Shown here one piece after another: positions 1-9,272 of a DNA stretch of 29,377 nt. Where the stretch lies: positions 1 through 29,377 of the forward strand of contig CAYMUL010000040.1 in assembly GCA_964393605.1 (NCBI GenBank), read 5' to 3'. A program made the position numbers and the translations under genes. Each line of letters opens with the position of its first letter. The stretch's first letter is position 1. This DNA comes from CAYMUL01 sp964393605. GTDB lineage: Bacteria > Bacteroidota > Ignavibacteria > Ignavibacteriales > Ignavibacteriaceae. The notes under the pieces are model-generated. The model searched no databases and was not told the origin of the DNA. It worked only from the letters and a program-made list of their open reading frames with translations.

Positions 1-51
1 CCTTGATTTTATTGCCTCAAATCAATTTTATTACTTTTTCAGGAAACCCTA
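1..51. repeat. Left copy of 51-bp terminal inverted repeat
   Basis: The first 51 bases are the exact reverse complement of the last 51 bases (29327-29377); the match stops at base 52. Read outward from the window, both ends begin AGGGTTTCCTGAAAAAGTAA. At this end the coding frame of a phosphoesterase runs into the repeat and stops after three codons, so the repeat behaves like the edge of an inserted element such as an insertion sequence. An assembly broken at one multicopy repeat would give the same picture. No transposase is inside the window, so the element cannot be named. Confidence 0.9.
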
Positions 52-701
52 TTTAGATAATTAATTGGATGATGAAGCAAAAGTATGTTGGTAGTCGTAT
101 TTTTTTTATTACACCACTCAACCAAAGTTCTAGTGCCAACGGATAATTTTTTTTCATCATCAATTTTTTCAACACCTCCGAAAGAAGTTATGGCTGAATT
201 AAGACAAAAAACGCCTAAACTTGAATCAATTTCCCAGCCATTACCAATACTCGAATATTTGATTCCATACTTGGCAAAATCAGATTCAAACAATTTATAA
301 TTTTCAAATTTTCCTTCAAGAGTATTATTAATTGCAATAAAGTCATTGAATGCTCTCTCGCTATCAGAATAATTTTCATTTATTTTTTTTAGATTAGCAA
401 GTTTACTCTTTACAATATCTTGGTCTACATCGTGATTTCCCGGTACGATTAGTCTATACTCTTTGGTCAAGCTTATTTTATTTAATTCTTCATCCAACTC
501 ATTGAAAAAACCTTGATAAGCTTCAGTATCTCTTCCAGCAAAAACAATATCACCAGTGATTGCTAATAAGAATAAATATTCTTGTAATATAAACTTTTGG
601 TTCTTTAAGTCATTAAGAAATGCCTTTAATACCGTTGTAACCCCTTCAGGCTCTTCTTTTCTGTAATGAATATCAGATATGTGAACAATAGCGTATTTCA
701 T
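39..701 (-). pseudogene. Metallophosphoesterase, 3' end truncated at the terminal repeat
   Basis: The product (220 residues) has the first blocks of the calcineurin-like metallophosphoesterase fold: HISDIHY at residues 7-13 (metal ligands D10, H12), ITGD ending at D51, GNHD at 88-91, and LLLHHP with H210 and H211. Such enzymes hydrolyse phosphomono- or diesters with a two-metal centre. The family normally continues after the HHP block to a GHxH motif that supplies further metal ligands; this is absent. The frame crosses into the 51-bp terminal repeat after an Asn codon and reads only R-V-S-stop, so the last residues come from the repeat. The start ATG has a good ribosome site, AGGTGA, five bases upstream. 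There is no signal peptide, so the original protein was probably cytoplasmic. It is unlikely to be active as it stands. Confidence 0.75.
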
Positions 702-744
702 TTTTCACCTAAAATTTTTGTAGTAATTAAAGAGCACCTAACAA

Positions 745-873
745 TTAATCCTCCCGCCAAAAATCCGTAGAGTATTCATAGCGGTTGTGCATACTAACTT
801 CAAAACACGAATTTAATTTTTGTAAATGTTTCATCTTCTTTTGCGGGGCAGTTACCCCATTTCTAATTTCCAT
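745..873 (-). CDS. Possible small protein of 42 residues, unknown function
   Basis: An open frame from ATG to TAA encodes a 42-residue hydrophilic peptide beginning MEIRNGVTAP and ending STDFWRED. Its composition (Lys/Arg-rich middle, aromatic C-terminus, no low-complexity stretch) looks more like coding sequence than the AT-rich DNA around it. It lies 43 bases upstream of the truncated phosphoesterase on the same strand, so the two could share a transcript. No clear ribosome site is visible before the ATG; an in-frame GTG lies 12 bases further upstream. It could also be a surviving fragment of a longer gene. I do not recognise the family. Confidence 0.35.
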   Translation of the reverse strand: MEIRNGVTAPQKKMKHLQKLNSCFEVSMHNRYEYSTDFWRED

Positions 874-1008
874 TTTATTATTCACGGCAAAGTTAAACAG
901 AAAGAAGTTTTACAACCAAATAAATTTTTGTAAGTGGGGGTTTGAAGAAAGCGTAATGTAATAATGGAAAATTGGCTTCGTGTTCCTAAGGGAACAATTA
1001 AAAATTAC

Positions 1009-1529
1009 AAATTAAAAATGAATAGTTTTTAATTGAGAATTGAGTCCCGAACTATCGGGAGAGAATGAACAATAGTCAATCGTAAATAATAAATCCCTTT
1101 GCGTCTCGGCGTCTTTGCAGTGAAAAAAATTAATAGCGATAATAGATAACAATATTCTATAGTTGATCATCTACGATGATCTGGTTCTGTCTCATAATTT
1201 CTTTACAATAATGAATCTTCTACGAAGATTAGGAAAAAATAATATAACGCGGAGAACAAGTAAAAATTAAAAATGAATAGTTTTTAATTGAGAATTGAGT
1301 CCCGAACTATCGGGAGAGAATGAACAATAGTCAATCGTAAATAATAAATCCCTTTGCGTCTCGGCGTCTTTGCAGTGAAAAAAATTAATAGCGATAATAG
1401 ATAACAATATTCTATAGTTGATCATCTACGATGATCTGGTTCTGTCTCATAATTTCTTTACAATAATGAATCTTCTACGAAGATTAGGAAAAAATAATAT
1501 AACGCGGAGAACAAGTAAAAATTAAAAAT
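1009..1529. repeat. Perfect 255-bp tandem duplication (2.04 copies)
   Basis: Bases 1009-1263 are repeated directly at 1264-1518, and the first few bases of a third copy follow to 1529; I find no mismatch between the units. Each unit holds three hairpins: TCCCGA-acta-TCGGGA (1045-1060), GATCATC-tac-GATGATC (1165-1181) and AATCTTC-tac-GAAGATT (1214-1230), each present again 255 bases later. It also holds a CTTTGCG-type module (1091-1129). No long frame crosses it. The perfect identity means a recent duplication or an assembly effect. Confidence 0.9.
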
Positions 1530-1805
1530 ACCTTTGCGCACGTTCGCGAACTTTGCGGTGAAAAAGAAATTGTCTTCGTGTTCCTAAAGGAACAATTAAA
1601 AATTGCAAATGAACTGTTCCATAACGCTCCAAATTCATTCTGAAAATCCTTGTGAGAAAATTTAGAGCGAGTATAAAAAATTTTCAAAACTTCAAACTTT
1701 GTCTTCTATCAATCAAAAAAAATAAAATTTAAAATGCTTGTAATATGTAACTCTCTTTATATTGAGAACAGAAGAAACAATTTTCAGGTAATATCAAAGT
1801 AAGTC

Positions 1806-3218
1806 ATGAATAAAAATATACAACTACTATTTATAATCACAGTCGTGCTATTCTCTACTGCAATCTTTCCGCAACAAAGAGAATGGAGATACAAACAACA
1901 ACTTCATTTTCCGGTGGTAGATAGCGTTGCCGCAAGACCGTATCTCGCCGCATTAGGCGCAGACGGTAAATTGTGGGTCGCTTCATCGCGCGTACTGGAT
2001 ACACGAGCGCATAATGCTATCTATGTTTTAAATCCCGGTGATAGTTCGTTCACCAAATTTATAGATTTCAATTACAACGGCGACTCCGATACATTAACCG
2101 GCAACATCGGATTCTTGCGCGGCATTGATGTGCTTGGAAATACTCTTTACATCACCGCAACACAACCTTATCCTAAAACGCAACCCAACACGGTTTCGGC
2201 AACCTATCTTTATCCAAACTTCGATACAACTCAAGTTCAGAAATATGGATTTGGAATGGTCGGCTCCGGTTATGGTTCTTACAATCACGGCTGCGCTGTT
2301 TCAAAGGATTCGATTCTCTTCACAGGAATTTCTTTCGAAACATCTTTTAGAAATTATAATTTTAGTTATGGCTCAACCGTTTCCGGTTATGGTTCATATA
2401 TTCCACCGTCGCAATATGTAATGGAGCCGGGCGGACCCGATATCGGAGGAAAAAGTTTTATCCGTGATATTGCTTTAATTCCAAACGCAAATTATAACGA
2501 CACTCTTGTTCCTTTTTACACTTCGAGAAATTCAATATCCAACACACAACTGACGGGTGGAATTGCCAAGTGGGTCGGAGGTTCGCAAACCAATCCAATC
2601 AACTATCAGCCTGCGCGCGTAACCGATTTTGATTTCTTCTTAAACTTCATTGAACCATATCCGTATGGAATCACCGTTGATAATAACGGCTATCTTTGGG
2701 TTTGCGGAATTGATACAACAAGAAGATGGGTGAAAGGATTTTTAATTGACGGCATTAACGCAATTGCAGAGTTCGATTTGCCGAGCCAGTTCAGCGGTGA
2801 TGTTGCCGATCCCAACGGTGCGCCGATGACTTCGCCGTGTGATATTGTTATCTCTCCCGATGGTTATACCGCGTACGTAATTGATATGTGGTCGCGTGCC
2901 GCATTTAAGTTCGAAAAAGTTTTAGTTGATGTTGAAGATGACATCTCAAACAAATATGATTTCTCGCTCGATCAAAATTATCCGAATCCTTTTAATCCAT
3001 CGACAATCATTCGCTTCTCTTTGAATGAAGAAACAAATGTTAAACTTATTGTTACTGATGTTTTAGGAAAAGAAGTCGCAACATTGATTAATGAAAAAAT
3101 GCACGCGGGAGTTCACACAAAAACTTTTAGCGGCGAAAATTTTCCGAGCGGAGTTTATTTCTACACTTTGTACACAGGCAATTCAAGCATAAGTAAAAAA
3201 ATGATTTTGAACAGATAA
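1806..3218 (+). CDS. Secreted propeller-like protein with T9SS type A sorting domain
   Basis: The 470-residue product starts with a signal peptide (about residues 1-23, ending IFPQQ) and ends with a T9SS type A C-terminal sorting domain (about 385-470) carrying NYPNPFNPSTIIRFSL, VLGKEVATLINE and GVYFYTLYTG. Such domains send a protein through the type IX secretion system to the cell surface or outside. The middle has repeated elements such as LGADGKLWVASS, VDNNGYLWVCG and ISPDGYTAYVIDMW, typical of NHL/SMP-30-like beta-propellers, which bind ligands or carry weak hydrolase activity. It is the first gene of a plus-strand run; a TonB-dependent receptor starts 24 bases after its stop. Function beyond secretion is not clear. 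Confidence 0.8.
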   Translation: MNKNIQLLFIITVVLFSTAIFPQQREWRYKQQLHFPVVDSVAARPYLAALGADGKLWVASSRVLDTRAHNAIYVLNPGDSSFTKFIDFNYNGDSDTLTGNIGFLRGIDVLGNTLYITATQPYPKTQPNTVSATYLYPNFDTTQVQKYGFGMVGSGYGSYNHGCAVSKDSILFTGISFETSFRNYNFSYGSTVSGYGSYIPPSQYVMEPGGPDIGGKSFIRDIALIPNANYNDTLVPFYTSRNSISNTQLTGGIAKWVGGSQTNPINYQPARVTDFDFFLNFIEPYPYGITVDNNGYLWVCGIDTTRRWVKGFLIDGINAIAEFDLPSQFSGDVADPNGAPMTSPCDIVISPDGYTAYVIDMWSRAAFKFEKVLVDVEDDISNKYDFSLDQNYPNPFNPSTIIRFSLNEETNVKLIVTDVLGKEVATLINEKMHAGVHTKTFSGENFPSGVYFYTLYTGNSSISKKMILNR

Positions 3219-3242
3219 TCCAAAATCTTTTCCGGCTCAAAA

Positions 3243-6236
3243 ATGAAATTACGTAATTGTGCAAGAATGAAATTCAAACTTCTCGCAATGTTTTTGTTGC
3301 CAGTTTTACTTTTTGCACAGGGTGAAACGGGCAAACTCGTCGGTGTTGTTTCCGATGCCGCAACGAAAGAACCGTTAATTGGTGCGAACATCATTTTAAA
3401 TGGAACATCAATTGGCGCGGCAACAAACATCGACGGCAAATTCATTATTCTCAACATCCCTGCCGGCAATTATGATGTTGCAGTCAGCATGATTGGCTAC
3501 ACAAAACTCATCGAAAAAAATGTGCAGATATTTATTGACCGCACAACAGAAGTTAATTATGCACTTCATACAGAAACAGTTGAAATGGAACAAGTGGTTG
3601 TCATCGCAAAAAGACCTCCGATTATAAAAGATAGAACTTCCACTTCGACAAATCTTGACGATAAACAAATCACCGCCGCACCGATAGAAGGGCTTCGCGG
3701 CGCACTTGAACTCACCGCAGGTTTTCAGAAAAATGAGAAGGGCGATTATCTTATTCGCGGCTCGGGTTCGAACGAAGTTAATTTTCAAATCAACGGATTA
3801 TCGCAAACAACTTCTGCAACAAGCGCGCCCGGAACTTTTAATACGGAGAAAGCAGACAATTCATGGAAGTATGATGTTAATCCTCTCGGCGTTCAACAGT
3901 TGCAATTGATTACAGGAGGATTTTCCGCAGAGTATGGTAACGCGCAAGCCGGTGTTGTTAAAGTTGTTTTGAAAGAAGGTTATCCGAAATTTTCGGGAGA
4001 AGTCAGAATGGAATATCGCCCCGAAGGGCAATATCATTGGGGAAAATACATCTACGATAAATCCAACTTCGAATGGCAGAAATGGGGTACGCTCGATAAA
4101 TGGATGGCTCAGCGCAGCAGCATTTTGAAAGAACTAAAACTCGATCTTCGTTTTGCAAACATCAAAGCAACCGATTCGGTTCTTTATAATCAATTAGTCG
4201 ATCAAGAAATTTTATGGGCTTATCAACTGTGGGTGAAGAATCATGAACCCGGCGACAACAACGTTCTCGGCGTTTATGATTACAGAAAAAATTCATATCA
4301 AAGATATCTTTTCGGTTTCGGCGGTCCGCTCGGCAACGATCCCAACAAATTAAAATTTTTTCTCTCTGGAGAATATAAAAGAAATCCGACGCGACTTCCT
4401 ACTCCTGAAAAAATTCAAGAAACACACAACTATATTTTGAACATAACTTACGTTCCGATTAAAGATCATAAAATAAGAATGATGGGAAGTTATCAAAATT
4501 ATGTCGGAGGAATTTGGTCCGGCTCATCCGATATTCGATGGTCGGGTTTAGCATTCACTCCTCCCGGAGTATCGACAAAATATTTAGTAACGCTCGATCC
4601 TGTGCGGAATGAACAAACTGTAGCACAAAGTTTTAATTGGGTTTATACAATCGATCAGTTGTCATTTTTAGAAATGACTCTTTCGCATCAACAAGAAAAT
4701 TATGAAATTCCCTTTAAGTATCTCGCCGGATATGGTTTGGAAGTTGACCGCGCCGATAGTTCCTCCGATCCTAGCGGAACAGTGTTGCGCGAAGGAAGCT
4801 GGTGGGAGAAAGATTATTTCAGAGCGCCGTTCGGGTTCAGCACAAATTATTATCAGGACAGCCGCACAGAAAATTTCGGAATTAAAATTGATTACACAAA
4901 TCAAATCAGCGAATCGAATTTGCTCAAAGCCGGTTTCATTTTTAATTATTGGGATATGATGAACAACGGCGTCAACAGCAGTTTTCAAACTAACAGTTTT
5001 GTTGCACGCAATGGCTTCGCCGATTATTACAATGCCTATCCTTTCAATGTTGGTTTTTATTTTCAGGACAAAATGGAATATGATGGAATGATTGCAAACA
5101 TCGGTCTGCGCGCCGAAGCATATAATTTTCAATCGCAAGTTCCGATTGATCGTTTCAACATTCTTTACCCCGGCACCGATGGACCGGGAGTTCTCGGCTC
5201 TCCTTTAACGTCAAGCAGTAAAACAAAATTTATTTTACTTCCGCGCGTTGGAATTTCTTTCCCCATCGGCGAAAGCACTGCATTCAGATTTCAATGCGGA
5301 CACTTCGCTTCTATGCCGGTTTTTTCTCAGGGACTTTCAAACAAAACTTGGGTTGGTTGGCAGGGAATCGGAAATCCTAATCTTGATGCAAAGAAAACAA
5401 TTAACTATGAATTCGGATTGCAGCAGCAACTCGGCGAAAACCATCGTCTCGATCTTGTTTTATATTATAACGATCGCGTTACACAAATCGGCACACAAAA
5501 TATTGCCGCATACACCGGAAGCAGAAATCAGTTTGCAGGATTTGCATCCGATAATAATCCGCTCTACTACTATCTTACTTACGCAAACAACGCCTTCGGT
5601 TCAACATTAGGATTTGAAACAATCTTCGAAACATTCGCTACAAAAAATTGGTCGTACAGATTAAGCTATTCGCTATCGCAAACAACTGCGGGAAATTTTG
5701 GACCGTCAGTTATCTTTCCCGATGATACGCGCGGATACTCGACACGAAATTTCACGGGAGAATTTCTTGCATCGTGGGATCGAACGCATAACTTCCGCGC
5801 TCTCCTTCAATATTATGTGAATGACAAAGAAGGAGTTTCTCTTTTCGGTTACAACATTTTCGAGAACTCGAGTTCGAGCATTACTTACACTGCGCAAAGC
5901 GGTTTGCCTTTCACATACATAACAAGTTTTGATTTGCGCGATGTTGTTTTCAATAGAAGATATCCGCTCGAAACAAGTGTTGATTTTAATTTTGTAAAGA
6001 ATTTAACTCTCGCCGGATACAGATTTATTTTCGGTGTGCGCGTGATGGATTTGTTCGATAACAAATGGCTCACTCCGATGTCAACAAACGATGATATTGC
6101 GCTTTGGGTTGAAGAAGGAATTACAATGGCAGATGAAGGAAATGATCCCGACAGATTCAGCCACAGAGTTGCTCCGTATCGCGCATTCCGTAATTTACCG
6201 CGCCAAATTTTCTTCACGTTCGGAATTGGAATTTGA
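3243..6236 (+). CDS. TonB-dependent outer-membrane receptor
   Basis: This 997-residue protein begins with a signal peptide; an internal Met at residue 9 (base 3267) gives a more standard signal, MKFKLLAMFLLPVLLFAQ, and may be the true start. A carboxypeptidase-regulatory-like beta-sandwich follows (about 28-110: GKLVGVVSDAATKEPLIGAN, GKFIILNIPAGNYDVAVSM). Next comes a TonB plug (about 115-245: VVIAKRPPI, LRGALELTAGF, LITGGFSAEYGNAQAGVV), then a long beta-barrel to a C-terminal FFTFGIGI. Such receptors import large substrates across the outer membrane using TonB energy. There is no SusD-like lipoprotein beside it, so it is not a classic SusCD pair; the next gene's secreted product may take that place. 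Its TGA stop overlaps the next gene's ATG. Confidence 0.9.
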   Translation: MKLRNCARMKFKLLAMFLLPVLLFAQGETGKLVGVVSDAATKEPLIGANIILNGTSIGAATNIDGKFIILNIPAGNYDVAVSMIGYTKLIEKNVQIFIDRTTEVNYALHTETVEMEQVVVIAKRPPIIKDRTSTSTNLDDKQITAAPIEGLRGALELTAGFQKNEKGDYLIRGSGSNEVNFQINGLSQTTSATSAPGTFNTEKADNSWKYDVNPLGVQQLQLITGGFSAEYGNAQAGVVKVVLKEGYPKFSGEVRMEYRPEGQYHWGKYIYDKSNFEWQKWGTLDKWMAQRSSILKELKLDLRFANIKATDSVLYNQLVDQEILWAYQLWVKNHEPGDNNVLGVYDYRKNSYQRYLFGFGGPLGNDPNKLKFFLSGEYKRNPTRLPTPEKIQETHNYILNITYVPIKDHKIRMMGSYQNYVGGIWSGSSDIRWSGLAFTPPGVSTKYLVTLDPVRNEQTVAQSFNWVYTIDQLSFLEMTLSHQQENYEIPFKYLAGYGLEVDRADSSSDPSGTVLREGSWWEKDYFRAPFGFSTNYYQDSRTENFGIKIDYTNQISESNLLKAGFIFNYWDMMNNGVNSSFQTNSFVARNGFADYYNAYPFNVGFYFQDKMEYDGMIANIGLRAEAYNFQSQVPIDRFNILYPGTDGPGVLGSPLTSSSKTKFILLPRVGISFPIGESTAFRFQCGHFASMPVFSQGLSNKTWVGWQGIGNPNLDAKKTINYEFGLQQQLGENHRLDLVLYYNDRVTQIGTQNIAAYTGSRNQFAGFASDNNPLYYYLTYANNAFGSTLGFETIFETFATKNWSYRLSYSLSQTTAGNFGPSVIFPDDTRGYSTRNFTGEFLASWDRTHNFRALLQYYVNDKEGVSLFGYNIFENSSSSITYTAQSGLPFTYITSFDLRDVVFNRRYPLETSVDFNFVKNLTLAGYRFIFGVRVMDLFDNKWLTPMSTNDDIALWVEEGITMADEGNDPDRFSHRVAPYRAFRNLPRQIFFTFGIGI

Positions 6237-8293
6237 TGAAAGAAAATTTTTTAAAGAACATTTTTATTTTTTCTTTAATGAAGAAAATATTTTTCGCCGC
6301 AATACTTTTTGCAAATACAACTTCACTTTTTTCGCAAGTAGAATCTTCCTCATTAATTTTAAATAGAGGAAAGCTGTGGCAAACAATCGCAACCGGAAAA
6401 GTTGGTCCCTCTTTCAGCAATTGGACAAGCAGAGGAATCGGACTTGATTGGCCCGGGTTTGATCAATCACTCATCAGCGAAAACATTGGCGGAACGGCTT
6501 CGCACCTTGTTTCCGGCGGATTTTATATCGGCGCAAAATGGCAGCCCGATAGCATTCTCTCCGTTGAAGAATGGTCGTTGTATGCCGGTTCGGTGGGACA
6601 AACTGCCGGCGCAAAATACATTGCGAAAACTCACAAGAAAAAATTTTCCAACGGTGCTAACTTTTGGTTGAAATCTAATCCGCTATCCGGTGAAGAAGTA
6701 ATTGAATCTGTTTGGGAGTACAATATTAACTACGACGATGAGTTTCAAATAAAACGAATGCTTCCCGTGCGCGTTACAAGAACTTCGCATCAGTGGAGTG
6801 GTTCATCGCTTGATGAAAATTATATCATTCACGATTACGTAATAAAAAATATTTCAAATGAAATTCGCGCACAAGTTCCCGCAACAAGATTCGTCGCCGA
6901 CACACTTTACGATGTGAATATTATTTTAAACTACGGCATTCACGCAAACAGCCGCGCGTGGTCTGTGATGTTTCCATCGTTGCCTGCGGGCGCGCGCAAC
7001 ACGCAATTCTTTCTTAACACATCAAAAAAATTATTGTACGGAAGAGCGGACGATTATCCCGAAACTCCAACAACGAATGAAACATTCGGATTGGTAAAAA
7101 CGTTTGGTCCGGTTTTGAACGGAGTTCCGACCGGTGAATATCTCGCTCCCGCGTACGTTGGTTATAAACTTCTTTACTCATCGCCAAATAAAAACGGACA
7201 AGCAACATTTGTGAATCGTTACGGCTGGTCTGCCGCGAGCAACTCAATTGATTTAAGCGGACCATTCACAAATCTTGGCTCGCTCGAAACTCAATATGAT
7301 GCGACGAATGATATTCGTTTAACAGCAAATTATATCGAAAGCATCACCGATACATTGTTCATGAAAAAATCGCGCATGTGGTCGATGATGTCTTTAGGTC
7401 CATGGAATATTCCTCCCGGCGATTCAATCCGTTTTGTCGTTGCGGAAATAGTTGACGGAATAGATTACGCAATGGCAATCGATCCAAATAATTATCCCGT
7501 GAACACAGTGAATACAGAAACGAGAAAAAAATTTCTTGCAAGCGCGGATAGAGCGCAACTGACGTTCGATAATAAATTCAATCATCCCGATCCGCCCGCC
7601 GCGCCAACCTTCGCCGTTGATTACAATCGAAGCGGCACATCGGTCGCCAATGTTATCACATGGAAAGATGATGCCGAACTTTTGCGCGACCCCGATGATA
7701 ACACTTTCGATCTCAAAGGATACATTTTGTATCGCTCCGATTATCTACCGATTGGTGCATGGAAAGCTGTGGATACAATTTTTACCGGCGATCCAATTTA
7801 TAAAAATCTTCAAACTTATACTTACATTGATTCTACTGTAACCATCGGGCAGGCATATTATTATTCATTGACTGCATTTGATTCGGGAAAAACTTCGTGG
7901 ACAGGCGTTAATACTATAAACAATATTCCACCGATGGAAACTTCCATCTTTGCAAACAGAATGCAAACGCCATTTATCGCAACACTTCCGCCGAAAGAAA
8001 ATTTAAATGAAGTGCTTGTCGTTCCAAATCCTTTTGTAATTGGTGAGGGCTTTTCCCGTCCCGGCGCAGGCGACGTAATTCAATTCGTGAATATTCCGAA
8101 CCCCTGCACAATTAGAATTTACACGGTTCGCGGCGATCTCGTTAAAACAATTATTGTAACAGACGGTGCCGGTGCTATTGCTTCGTGGGATCAGGTTACC
8201 GACTTCGGGCAGTTCGTTGAAAGCGGTGTTTATATTTTTCATGTTGAACATTCAAGCGGAACTAAATTAGGGAAGTTTGCAATTGTTAGATAA
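6236..8293 (+). CDS. Large secreted protein with fibronectin III-like segment and FlgD/T9SS-like C-terminus
   Basis: The product (685 residues) has a signal-like start; residue 15 is another Met that begins a textbook signal peptide, MKKIFFAAILFANTTSLFSQ. I use the ATG at 6236 because it overlaps the receptor's stop (TGATG), which suggests coupled translation. The bulk has no family I recognise but contains long stretches rich in aromatic and Ser residues. About residues 445-560 look like a fibronectin III domain (PPAAPTFAVDYN, LKGYILYRSD, YTYIDSTVTIGQAYYYSLTA). The last 90 residues, VPNPFVIGEG to GVYIFHVEHS and GKFAIVR, match the FlgD-like Ig fold seen at the C-termini of exported proteins in this group. 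Position beside the receptor suggests a surface partner for ligand capture; this is inference. Confidence 0.75.
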   Translation: MKENFLKNIFIFSLMKKIFFAAILFANTTSLFSQVESSSLILNRGKLWQTIATGKVGPSFSNWTSRGIGLDWPGFDQSLISENIGGTASHLVSGGFYIGAKWQPDSILSVEEWSLYAGSVGQTAGAKYIAKTHKKKFSNGANFWLKSNPLSGEEVIESVWEYNINYDDEFQIKRMLPVRVTRTSHQWSGSSLDENYIIHDYVIKNISNEIRAQVPATRFVADTLYDVNIILNYGIHANSRAWSVMFPSLPAGARNTQFFLNTSKKLLYGRADDYPETPTTNETFGLVKTFGPVLNGVPTGEYLAPAYVGYKLLYSSPNKNGQATFVNRYGWSAASNSIDLSGPFTNLGSLETQYDATNDIRLTANYIESITDTLFMKKSRMWSMMSLGPWNIPPGDSIRFVVAEIVDGIDYAMAIDPNNYPVNTVNTETRKKFLASADRAQLTFDNKFNHPDPPAAPTFAVDYNRSGTSVANVITWKDDAELLRDPDDNTFDLKGYILYRSDYLPIGAWKAVDTIFTGDPIYKNLQTYTYIDSTVTIGQAYYYSLTAFDSGKTSWTGVNTINNIPPMETSIFANRMQTPFIATLPPKENLNEVLVVPNPFVIGEGFSRPGAGDVIQFVNIPNPCTIRIYTVRGDLVKTIIVTDGAGAIASWDQVTDFGQFVESGVYIFHVEHSSGTKLGKFAIVR

Positions 8294-9272
8294 ATTTTTT
8301 CAAACATCAAAAATATTTTTCGGCAAAGAAAAAATCTTTGCTACATTTTTTCTTTCAATTCTGTTTCTCGTAAATTTTTCTTTCGCACAGGAATTTAAGA
8401 AGAATGCAACGGCGGGATTTGTATTCTTAAATATTCCGACGAACGCACGCACAGCCGCTCTGGGTGAGGCTTCCATCGCGCTTGATAATTTAAATTCGGC
8501 AGGATTGTTTGTTAATTCCGCAATATTAGGATTTGCACAAACGCAACATTCTTTTACAGCTTCTTACTCACCGTGGATTGCAGAGATAAAAAATTATTCC
8601 GCCGCATATTCTTTTGCATCTGATTTTGGAGTACTTGCGGCAGGATTTATTTTGTTCGATTATGGCTCTATGCCGAGAACTACCGTTGGAGCCGGACAAA
8701 AAGTTTATGATGTCGTCGGTTCGTTCAACGCGAATTCTCTTTCTTTGAATTTTTCTTATTCAAGAAGATTGACGGATAGATTTTCTTTCGGCGCAGGTTT
8801 GAAGTTTGTTCAAGAGACAATAGATATTTATAAAGCTAATAATATTTTGTTCGACGGTGGTGTGTTGTATTACACCGGTCTGGGTTCGCTTAGAATTGCC
8901 GCAACAATCCAAAACTTCGGAACGAATGCAAAATTTATTAACGATGAATTCAAAATGCCTGCGATGCTTCGATTGGGCGCGGCTGTGGAAGTGTTTGAAA
9001 ATTTTTCTTCCGATTACAGAATTACTCTCTCTACCGAAGCACTGCATCCATCCGACGGTGATGAAAGAATCAATTTCGGTTCTGAAGTTTCATGGAAAAA
9101 TATAATTTCGCTCAGAGCCGGTTATAAATTTTTTTACGATGAAGAATCTTACAGCTTCGGTGTCGGCATCAATCCACGTTTCGAAATGCCCGCTACTATT
9201 GATTTTGCTTTCGCAGATTATGGAAGACTTGGCAGTATTCTTCGCTTCACAATAAATTTGGGATTGAATTGA
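8283..9272 (+). CDS. PorV/PorQ-family outer-membrane protein
   Basis: About 329 residues with a signal peptide ending SFAQEF, then the hallmark of the PorV/PorQ (UPF0164) family: GFVFLNIPTNARTAALGEAS at the N-terminus, followed by a FadL-like beta-barrel with alternating aromatic strands and a C-terminal LRFTINLGLN. PorV is the outer-membrane shuttle protein of type IX secretion that receives cargo for attachment; other members assist individual exported proteins. I choose the TTG at 8283, about nine bases after AGGGA; a TTG at 8277 is the alternative. The start overlaps the stop of the previous gene by 11 bases. Lying among sorted proteins, it may be a dedicated helper for their export. Confidence 0.8.
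   Translation: MLDKFFQTSKIFFGKEKIFATFFLSILFLVNFSFAQEFKKNATAGFVFLNIPTNARTAALGEASIALDNLNSAGLFVNSAILGFAQTQHSFTASYSPWIAEIKNYSAAYSFASDFGVLAAGFILFDYGSMPRTTVGAGQKVYDVVGSFNANSLSLNFSYSRRLTDRFSFGAGLKFVQETIDIYKANNILFDGGVLYYTGLGSLRIAATIQNFGTNAKFINDEFKMPAMLRLGAAVEVFENFSSDYRITLSTEALHPSDGDERINFGSEVSWKNIISLRAGYKFFYDEESYSFGVGINPRFEMPATIDFAFADYGRLGSILRFTINLGLN

Larger units (their letters stand above)
702..1805. other. 1.1-kb repeat-rich intergenic region
   Basis: Apart from the possible 42-residue frame near its left edge, this stretch has no convincing gene. It separates the minus-strand phosphoesterase from the plus-strand operon. Most of it is repeat: a 37-40-base segment with a GTTCC-TAAG-GGAAC hairpin at about 975-1011, two tandem 255-bp units, a third CTTTGCG-type module at about 1516-1566, and a second copy of the first segment at about 1574-1612 with two mismatches. 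The last 100 bases before the T9SS gene are AT-rich and should hold the operon promoter; TTG at 1738 and TATATTG at 1758 resemble a Bacteroidota promoter only weakly. Confidence 0.7.

Noticed and set aside
1009..1529. CRISPR array
   Set aside because: There are only two long adjoining units with no spacers between them, and no cas genes in the window.
3161..6217. Several open frames antisense to the TonB receptor
   Set aside because: They are shadows of a long, clearly coding gene and show no domain of their own.
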